DNA from: Rubritepida sp.
GTDB taxonomy: Bacteria; Pseudomonadota; Alphaproteobacteria; Acetobacterales; Acetobacteraceae
NCBI GenBank assembly: GCA_028291485.1
Contig: JAQGHZ010000396.1
Location: 1 to 14,231 of the forward strand
Direction of reading: 5' to 3'
DNA length: 14,231 nt
Of the stretch, positions 1-5,449 are shown in pieces. The notes beneath the pieces are model-generated. The model was given only the letters and a program-made list of their open reading frames with translations. It made no database searches and was not told where the DNA came from. The translations under genes and the position numbers were made by a program. The first letter of the stretch is position 1; every line of letters starts with the position of its first letter.

Positions 1-817
1 AAGGCGCGCACCTCGCCCAGCACGTCACCGCCCTCCAGCCCGAGCGCCCGGATCGGCGCGGCCAGCGGCGCGGCGATGCCGAGATGGCTCATGCCCGGAT
101 AGGCGACGTGGCGCACGGGCACGCCGGCGGCACGCGCCCGGGCCGCGAGATCGGTGGAATGCTGCGGGCGGACGGTGGTATCCGCCGCACCATGCAGCAG
201 CAGCATCGGCGGCGTGGCGGGGCCGAGCGGCGCGGGCGCGGCGACGACGTGCGGGGTGCCGGCGAAGATCGCGGGCGGGTTCGCCTCGTCGGCGCCGAAG
301 TCGTAGGGCCCGGCGAGGCCGACGAATCCGCCCACCTGGCCCTGCACGCCCCATCGCGGATCCAGCGCCGCGCAGGCGGCGTTGAAGGCACCGGCGGAGT
401 GCCCCATCAGCACGAGGCGCCGCCGGGGCTCCCGCGCGGCCAGGAAGCGGACCGCAAGCGCCGCGTCCTCGATAAAGGCGGGGAAGCGCACCTCGGGCCA
501 GAGTCGGTAGTCGATCACCGCCACGCGGCAGCCCAGCCCGGCCAGCGGATAGGCGGCGAAGCGGTAATCCGCGCGCTCCTCCGAGCGCCAGCCGCCACCA
601 GGGACGAAGACCAGCAGGGGCGCGGTCTCCGCGAGGCCGGGCGGGGTGTAAAGGTCCAGCCGGTTGCGCGGCAGCGGGCCGTAGGCGATCCCTTCCTCGC
701 GGGCCGTGCCGCCTGGCGGGTCAGGGCCGCGGCGAGGCCTGTCGGCGAGCAGGCGCCGAGCGGGAAGAGAGCGGCGCCGGAGAGCAGGGCGCGGCGCAAC
801 GGTGCGGGAAGCTTCAT
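1..817 (-). CDS. alpha/beta hydrolase lipoprotein, 3' end outside window, apparent frameshift
   Basis: This is a serine hydrolase of the alpha/beta fold (carboxylesterase-like), probably a lipoprotein on the periplasmic side. The ATG at 817 opens a signal peptide with a lipobox ending at Cys23 (PLGAC). The catalytic body is in a different frame: it reads GIAYGPLPRNRLDLYTP, then the oxyanion-hole GGGW (about 588-600), the nucleophile elbow GHSAG (390-404), the acidic stretch HGAAD (about 178-192) and the histidine stretch MSHLG (78-92), and runs off the left edge without a stop. Signal-peptide frame and body frame meet at about 690-720, where one extra base would restore a single reading frame. 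The body frame has no usable start codon of its own upstream. It is therefore either a recent pseudogene or a sequencing error in GC-rich DNA. The family call is solid; the substrate is unknown. Confidence 0.8.
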
Positions 818-855
818 CGCAGGGAAATGGCTGCGCGCGAGGAGGGTTGCGAGGA

Positions 856-884
856 TTGACCGCGCCTGCCTTCACCTCTAAGCC
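856..884 (+). promoter_or_regulatory. possible sigma-70-type promoter of tRNA-Glu
   Basis: TTGACC at 856-861 is followed, 16-17 nt later, by a weak -10-like CTAAGC/TAAGCC at 878-884. That would place the transcription start a few bases before the tRNA 5' end at 898. The -35 is good and the -10 is poor, so this is a tentative call based on position. Confidence 0.35.
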
Positions 885-897
885 GCGCGAACTCTAC

Positions 898-973
898 GTC
901 CCCATCGTCTAGAGGCCTAGGACACCAGCCTTTCACGTTGGCAGCACGGGTTCGAATCCCGTTGGGGACACCA
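898..973 (+). tRNA. tRNA-Glu (anticodon TTC)
   Basis: A complete 76-nt cloverleaf. The 7-bp acceptor stem GTCCCCA (898-904) pairs perfectly with TGGGGAC (963-969), followed by discriminator A970 and encoded CCA (971-973). The anticodon stem is 925-929/937-941 with one G-U pair; the 7-nt loop CTTTCAC carries the anticodon TTC at 932-934. The T-loop GTTCGAAT is standard. It reads GAA/GAG codons as glutamate. It stands alone, with a gene-poor stretch of remnants directly 3', which fits use of the tRNA 3' end as an integration site in the past, although no integrase is visible. Confidence 0.97.
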
Positions 974-1299
974 TCCGCCTGTGTCTGGTCGGCTCAGACC
1001 GTCTCCGGTGGTCATCTAAGTAGCTGAAAGCCGTGCGATGGCCGGGGTGCCGCCGGTGACGACGTGCAGACCAAACCGGCGAACATTCACATCGGAGCCG
1101 AAGATAGCCGCTAGCGTCGCGGCGTTGGATGAAGCCAGTGTGGAGCCCAGTCGTTACCTGCTGGGCCGTGGCGCCCTGGTCGGGCGAGGCATGCGCGTCG
1201 AAGCCCAGCCACGCGCCCAAAGTGGGGCCGAAAGTGGGGCCAAATCGGCGAATCCCCCCTTAATCTGCTGATTTCTCTGCAGAAAAAGGAGATTGATGG
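974..1299. other. gene-poor stretch 3' of tRNA-Glu with a 12-bp tandem repeat
   Basis: No gene is recognised here. Open frames on both strands give no familiar motif, and one of them reads back into the tRNA. The clearest structure is a tandem repeat: AAAGTGGGGCC at 1219-1229 and again at 1231-1241. The stretch ends where the SRAP-like fragment begins. Its position between a tRNA 3' end and a truncated gene suggests decayed accessory DNA, but that is inference. Confidence 0.4.
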
Positions 1300-1347
1300 C
1301 TGGTGGACCTCGCGCCACGTGTATCGCTGGGTGAAGCGTCCGCACAT
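1300..1347 (-). pseudogene. 5' fragment of an SRAP (YedK/HMCES-type) gene
   Basis: Reading leftwards from the ATG at 1347, the first 16 codons give MCGRFTQRYTWREVHQ, the very typical N-terminus of SRAP proteins, whose Cys2 becomes the catalytic thiol that crosslinks to abasic sites in single-stranded DNA. After codon 16 the frame continues as PSISFFCREIS, which does not resemble the family. The rest of the roughly 200-residue protein is absent. This is a truncated remnant, with the breakpoint close to 1299. Because Met-Cys-Gly-Arg-Phe is so characteristic I trust the family assignment more than the short length would normally allow. Confidence 0.6.
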
Positions 1348-1476
1348 GGCGGGGAGCACACCCCGGTCGAAGCCGTGAAGGATCGGGATGTCGAGAACGG
1401 CTGCGGTCGCCAGGTAGACGGCATCCTGACGTCTGCATACAAGCCGGCAGGAAGCTTCACCTACATTGGAGGCCGC

Positions 1477-2874
1477 ATGCTCCCCGCGAACCTTTGTCGG
1501 TCGCGCAGCGGCCGCGCGGCCTGGCTGCTCGCACCGCTTGCCGCCGCACTACTCCTGCATCCGCTCGTGTTGGCGAACCCAGGCTTCTTCAGCCACGACG
1601 AGTGGGAGAGGCTGGATCACATCCGCCGGGCCGGGCTTTGGGACTTCCTCGGCGCCTACAGCATCCCGCACGCAGGGCCCGAATTCGGCCACCCCGTGCG
1701 GCCCATCGGCTTCGTCCAGCAGGGGTTTAGCGCGCTGCTGATGGAGCCCGCGCCGTTTCTCGTGCACCTGCTGGATGTGTTGATGCATGGGGCCGTCGCC
1801 TCGCTGCTGGCGCTGGTGCTTCACCGGCGCGGTGCGTCCGCGGGCCTGGCCCTGCTGGCAGGGCTGCTCTTCGCCGCGTCGCCGCTCACTGCCGCGTCCA
1901 CCGGTTGGGTGGCGGCCTCCTTCGATCGCTGGCTGGGGCTGTTCGCGCTGCTGGCGGCGGGGGCGGCGTGGGGCATCCTGACCGACGGGGTGACGCCTGG
2001 GCGCGGCTTGGCACTGGCCGCCGCCGCAGCAGGAGCCGCGCTCTCGAAGGAGGCGGCGGCCACGCTGCCCCTCGCGCTGCTGATCGTCGTGAGCGCACAC
2101 CGAGCACTGCACCCGGTCGGGGCTTGGCCCTGGCGGCGGGCGGCATCGGTGTTGGCGCTGGGGTCGCTGCCGGTGATGGCCTACCTTTTCGTGCGGCTAC
2201 CCGCCATCGAGGCGACGCTCGCGGGGCGGACGGGCGTGGGCTACTACGCGCCGACGGGGAGGTTCCTCGGCCGGTCGCTCTCGGGCTACTGGGGCTTCCC
2301 CTTCCTGCCGCACCTAACGGACTTCCCGCGCCAGGGGCGGCTCGGCCTACCAGCCTTCCTGGGCGCGGGGCTGCTGCACGCCGGGCTCGCGGTGCTGGCG
2401 GGGCGGTGGTTCGGCTGGCGGCTCGGCGCGCTCTACGTCGCCGCCTACTTCGTGTTCCTGCTGCCCGTGTTACCGCTGCGCGAGCCGGGGGCACACTACC
2501 TCTACGCCTCGGCCCTGCCGTTGGCGGTGCTGATGGCCGCGCTGTGGCGGGAGGCCTGGCGCCGCCGCGCGCGCCTCGTCAGGGCCGCGCTGGCGGCGGG
2601 GACTGGGCTGATGCTCGCCAACCACGTGCTGATCCAGTGGCAGATGCACCGGGGTGGGGTTTGCCAGGCCGCCTTCCTGCCCTCACTCGACGCCGCGCTG
2701 GCGCAGGGCGGGCCGATGGCCATTGCCTTTGCGCCGAGAAGCCTGGACTGGGTGGCGCGCCGCGCCATCTACGGGCGCTCCGCCTATGCGGGGGTGACCC
2801 TCTTGCCGGGCGGCGCTCCGCCGCCGGCGGGGATGCGCCTTTTGGTAATGGGAACTGACTGCCGGCTCCGCTGA
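1477..2874 (+). CDS. multi-pass membrane protein, glycosyltransferase (GT39/PMT-like)
   Basis: A 465-residue polytopic inner-membrane protein. Its layout resembles lipid-phosphate-sugar-dependent glycosyltransferases of the GT-C fold: a first membrane helix (about residues 14-33), then an acidic pair D41-E42 in the first outer loop (GFFSHDEWERLD), then many Leu/Ala-rich helices to about residue 390 and a short soluble tail. The D-E pair after helix 1 is the usual catalytic or metal-binding position in GT-C enzymes. The start at 1477 is chosen because GGAGG lies at 1468-1472 and the hydrophobic helix follows at once; the open frame extends upstream to 1303, but that part overlaps the SRAP remnant and looks non-coding. 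It is a single-gene unit, ending in a strong hairpin. The fold class is fairly sure; donor and acceptor are not known. Confidence 0.7.
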   Translation: MLPANLCRSRSGRAAWLLAPLAAALLLHPLVLANPGFFSHDEWERLDHIRRAGLWDFLGAYSIPHAGPEFGHPVRPIGFVQQGFSALLMEPAPFLVHLLDVLMHGAVASLLALVLHRRGASAGLALLAGLLFAASPLTAASTGWVAASFDRWLGLFALLAAGAAWGILTDGVTPGRGLALAAAAAGAALSKEAAATLPLALLIVVSAHRALHPVGAWPWRRAASVLALGSLPVMAYLFVRLPAIEATLAGRTGVGYYAPTGRFLGRSLSGYWGFPFLPHLTDFPRQGRLGLPAFLGAGLLHAGLAVLAGRWFGWRLGALYVAAYFVFLLPVLPLREPGAHYLYASALPLAVLMAALWREAWRRRARLVRAALAAGTGLMLANHVLIQWQMHRGGVCQAAFLPSLDAALAQGGPMAIAFAPRSLDWVARRAIYGRSAYAGVTLLPGGAPPPAGMRLLVMGTDCRLR

Positions 2875-2888
2875 TCTCTCAGCGGGGC
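2865..2888 (+). terminator. strong hairpin over the stop codon of the GT-like gene
   Basis: A 10-bp stem (2865-2874 with 2879-2888, one G-U pair at 2867/2886) closes a TCTC loop. It contains CCGCTGA and its complement TCAGCGG, so the TGA stop codon lies inside the stem. No T-run follows, so it is not a textbook intrinsic terminator; it may act as a factor-assisted terminator or as a 3' stabilising element. The pairing is read directly from the sequence; the role is inferred. Confidence 0.45.
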
Positions 2889-3127
2889 GTGCGTAGCAGG
2901 GGGAAGGCAAGCACGTCTTCGCCGGGCAGGGCGTAAGGTGGAGATCCCGACCGCCCCCCTGCGCGAGGCGCATCACCGCCACGCGCATAGAGGCGGTGAT
3001 ATGATCAACGTCGAACGACGCCGCCCGCCGCGGAAGTTAAACCATCCTGACGGAAGGTAGTTCCGCAGGTGCGCCCCACGTTCCAGCCGCACAAACCGTC
3101 CCTAGCCTGACGAAAGCAGGGTCTCAA
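2889..3127. other. intergenic, no gene seen
   Basis: About 240 nt between the glycosyltransferase-like gene and the AT-rich membrane-protein gene, which point towards each other. I see no ORF with recognisable content, no RNA gene and no further strong terminator. Base composition changes sharply from GC-rich to AT-rich near 3120-3130, close to the 3' end of the next gene. Confidence 0.4.
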
Positions 3128-3529
3128 TCATCCCGTGAATACAGATACGTAAAACCAGGTTATTAGGACAACACAAAAGATCGGCGCCAAATAGTTAATA
3201 TGTGGGATTTTCCAGATTATAAATCTCATTGTCGCAGATAATATTATAGATAATCCAAATAAAACTGCTACAGATTTCCATCCCATGGTCACAAAGCAAA
3301 ATACAATAGTAAAAACCATGGATAATGTAAAAAGAATGTAAATTATTCTAATTGGATATTGTGCAGCTCTATGATATAAATCCATATAATTTACGCCGCG
3401 CCTCGCTAATTCTCTATTGTAATAGTCAAGCGTGAGCATGATTGCACTTGCGATAGTGGGCCATATAATTAGCGGCCATGTCGGAAGCGGCGACCAAAAA
3501 TGATCTGGCACGTTCGAATTCCCCCTCAT
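3128..3529 (-). CDS. AT-rich gene for a small four-helix membrane protein, unknown function
   Basis: A 133-residue protein I do not recognise. Four hydrophobic segments are clear: around WPLIIWPTIASAIMLTL, IIYILFTLSMVFTIVFCF, VAVLFGLSIILSATMRFII and YLAPIFCVVLITWFYVSVF; a polar loop LDYYNRELARRGVNYMDLYHRAAQ lies between the first and second. The DNA is strikingly AT-rich compared with everything around it: 41 of 120 bases at 3181-3300 are G or C. This points to recent horizontal transfer. The ATG at 3529 overlaps the stop of the upstream small ORF as ATGA, favouring this start. A GTG at 3511, preceded by AGGGGG, is the alternative. It could be an immunity or membrane-toxin-like protein, but nothing in the sequence proves that. 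Confidence 0.6.
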   Translation of the reverse strand: MRGNSNVPDHFWSPLPTWPLIIWPTIASAIMLTLDYYNRELARRGVNYMDLYHRAAQYPIRIIYILFTLSMVFTIVFCFVTMGWKSVAVLFGLSIILSATMRFIIWKIPHINYLAPIFCVVLITWFYVSVFTG

Positions 3530-3654
3530 CTATTTCGTTTGAAGTGATCCCCCTTGAGTGCCAGATCATTCCCACTTCGATCAATGACGCCGTTTTGTCC
3601 CACGAGCGTCAGGCAGGTTCTGGTGCAGTCAACTGCAGTAGTGGCATTCGCCAT
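3526..3654 (-). CDS. possible 42-aa protein translationally coupled to the membrane protein
   Basis: A small ORF starting MANATTAVDCTRTC and ending DHFKRNR. Its TGA overlaps the ATG of the membrane-protein gene (ATGA at 3529-3526), and its own ATG lies one base after the stop of another open frame (GTGTGAGATG). Such tight junctions are typical of real operons and are the main evidence. It has two cysteines, no membrane helix and no family I recognise. The ribosome site is weak (GAAG about 7 nt upstream). It could instead be the tail of a decayed gene. Confidence 0.3.
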   Translation of the reverse strand: MANATTAVDCTRTCLTLVGQNGVIDRSGNDLALKGDHFKRNR

Positions 3655-3655
3655 C

Positions 3656-4437
3656 TCACACTTCGAAGGCATCCGGCCGGGCGCAGATCTCGGCGGTGGC
3701 CATGCGCTTCGCGAGCGCGACACGCACGCTATCGGCCCGGCTCACGAGGCTGGTCGCGTGACTGATGAAGGCTGCCGCCGCCTGCCTCGCGGCGAGGGCG
3801 GCGCCGTCATGGCCGCGCCGGGGATCGACTGCAAATATGCGCGGCCCTGTAACCGATATTGCTGCATCACGCGACGCTTCACACGAAGTTTTCAAAAATG
3901 GGGCATTTGGTCGCGGAGGCCTATGAGGGATCCCGCGACAATGGCGGAGATGCCCCCAGGAGGCGGCTGCGAGGTTGGCCACAGCGACACGGACACCCTC
4001 GCGGATTGGTCATCGCCTCGTCACCGCGCCGCCTAGGCCGCGATGCCGTTATTGGGCTAGGCCTAGCGCCGCCAAGGTGTGTCGCAGGCGCCACGTTCCG
4101 AGAAAACCGACGACATCTGCATCGGTGTGGGGGATATTATGGGGGACGATCCATTCGATGCCCGGAAAGCCACGGAATACCTAAGTTTTTGTAGTCTGTT
4201 GGGGAAACCATCCTCCCGCAAAGCCCGGATTTCCCTGCGTATCCGCGCTGCGGATCGGATGCCGCCAAACCGTCCTGAACGATTGATCCCCCCACCCCAC
4301 CCTGCAAAGCTTCCGCCGTAGACCGTCGCCGGGATCGCCGATGGCCGCGCATGGCGCCGTGCTGTCCACCCCCATGCGATGCCGCCCTCGCCCTCCCGGA
4401 CCGGTCTCGAAAGCGGCTCGCTCGAAGACCGCGGAAT
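3656..4437. other. accessory stretch without a recognisable gene
   Basis: Nearly 800 nt without a supported gene. On the minus strand, a frame ending at 3656 (tail reading SRADSVRVALAKRMATAEICARPDAFEV) looks protein-like and abuts the small coupled ORF, but I find no convincing start and no family. On the plus strand, a GTG-initiated frame at 4079-4321 (80 aa) has an acidic, coding-like beginning and a proline-rich tail, again unrecognised. No terminal inverted repeats, transposase motifs or RNA genes were seen. The last part must hold the promoter of the Bug receptor operon; no clear -35/-10 pair stands out. Confidence 0.35.
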
Positions 4438-4444
4438 GGAGGAA
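4438..4444 (+). promoter_or_regulatory. ribosome binding site fixing the start of the first Bug receptor
   Basis: GGAGGAA lies 6 nt before the ATG at 4451. It decides against the upstream in-frame start at 4379, which would put 24 residues of non-signal sequence in front of the signal peptide. Confidence 0.7.
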
Positions 4445-4450
4445 GTCGTC

Positions 4451-5449
4451 ATGCATCGTCGTACCCTGCTGGGCAGCCCGGCCGTTCTCCTGGCCCGGCC
4501 GGCGTCCGCCCAAGCGCCAGCCCTCGGCGCACCCAAGCCCGCCGATTTCCCCAACCGCCCCATCGAGCTGGTCGTGGCCTATCCGGCCGGCGGCGGCATG
4601 GACGTCACCGCGCGAATCCTCGCCCGCCATGCCGAGCGGCTGACCGGGCATCGCTTCATCGTCAACAACCGGACCGGCGGCGCAGGCATGGTCGCGCACG
4701 GCTACATGGCGCGCCAGGCCCCGAGCGACGGCCATACGGTCGGCATCTTCTCCAGCGGGGTCTTCCTGGACGGCGTGCTGCGCGCCCAGGGGCTGTGGAG
4801 CATCAACGACCTGGAGATCGCCGCCTTCATCAACTACGACCCGACGACATGGATCCTGGCGACGCGCGGTCCGATGCAGGGACTCGACCTGCAGGCCATC
4901 GTCGCCCGGGCGCGGGAAGCGCCGGAGACGATCCGGGTCGCGATGCTGCCGCAGAGCACGTCCGAGTTCATCATCGACCAGGTCGAACGCGCCACCGGCG
5001 CGACATTCGTGAAGGTGCCCTTCCAGGGAGGCATTCCGGGCATGACGGCGATGCTCGGCGGCCATATCGACCTCGCGACCGTGTTCTTCTCGGAGTTCCG
5101 CTCGCAGCTCGAGGCGGGCGCGGTGCGTCCCGTCGGCGTCGCGGGGGCGACACGCCTGCCGAACCTTCCCGATGTGCCCACCTTCGACGAGGTGCTGGGC
5201 ACCAGCGGCATCAACTGGGCCGCCTGGCGCTTCGCGGCGCTGCCGAAGAACGTGCCGGCCGAGCGGCGCGACTATCTCGCCGCCGTCATCGCAGCGGCGG
5301 TCGCGGATCCCGAGGCGCAGCAGGAGTTCCTCCGGGCCGGTGTCCTGCTCGATCCGTCGCTCGGGAGCGGCACGGCCGTGCGCGCGGCGGCAGCCCGGCT
5401 GTTCGACTCGCAGCTGCGCTTCCTTCGCGACAGCGGGCGGGTGCAATGA
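4451..5449 (+). CDS. Bug/TctC-family tripartite tricarboxylate transporter substrate-binding protein
   Basis: A 332-residue periplasmic solute receptor. It starts with a secretion signal containing twin arginines (MHRRTLLGS...), probably cleaved after PASA. The mature part opens with FPNRPIELVVAYPAGGGMDVTAR, the family's first binding loop, followed by NNRTGGAGMVAHGYMARQAPSDGHT and, later, VPFQGGIPGMTAMLGGHIDL; all three are typical Bug landmarks. Such proteins bind small carboxylates for TctA/TctB permeases or act in sensing; no tctA or tctB is in the window, as is common for the many orphan Bug genes of these bacteria. The stop overlaps the next gene's start as ATGA, so receptor and oxidoreductase are translationally coupled and likely act on related substrates. 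The ligand cannot be predicted. Confidence 0.93.
   Translation: MHRRTLLGSPAVLLARPASAQAPALGAPKPADFPNRPIELVVAYPAGGGMDVTARILARHAERLTGHRFIVNNRTGGAGMVAHGYMARQAPSDGHTVGIFSSGVFLDGVLRAQGLWSINDLEIAAFINYDPTTWILATRGPMQGLDLQAIVARAREAPETIRVAMLPQSTSEFIIDQVERATGATFVKVPFQGGIPGMTAMLGGHIDLATVFFSEFRSQLEAGAVRPVGVAGATRLPNLPDVPTFDEVLGTSGINWAAWRFAALPKNVPAERRDYLAAVIAAAVADPEAQQEFLRAGVLLDPSLGSGTAVRAAAARLFDSQLRFLRDSGRVQ

Noticed and set aside
84..881. 265-aa plus-strand frame
   Set aside because: Antisense shadow of the hydrolase; low-complexity Arg/Gly/Ala content and no motif.
994..1010. GTCTG...CAGAC hairpin after tRNA-Glu as a terminator
   Set aside because: Only 5 bp with a 7-nt loop and no T-run; too weak to call.
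933..1220. 95-aa minus-strand frame ending SPTGFEPVLPT
   Set aside because: It reads through the antisense of tRNA-Glu; this tail is a well-known artefact of translating tRNA genes backwards.
1219..1241. 12-bp tandem repeat as a CRISPR or attachment site
   Set aside because: Only two units with a one-base spacer and no match to the tRNA 3' end; neither a CRISPR nor a demonstrable att site.
1303..1476. 58-residue N-terminal extension of the glycosyltransferase-like protein
   Set aside because: It overlaps the SRAP fragment, has no signal or family content, and a good ribosome site precedes the internal ATG at 1477.
3128..4450. Insertion sequence in the accessory patch
   Set aside because: No transposase motif, terminal inverted repeats or target duplication could be found.
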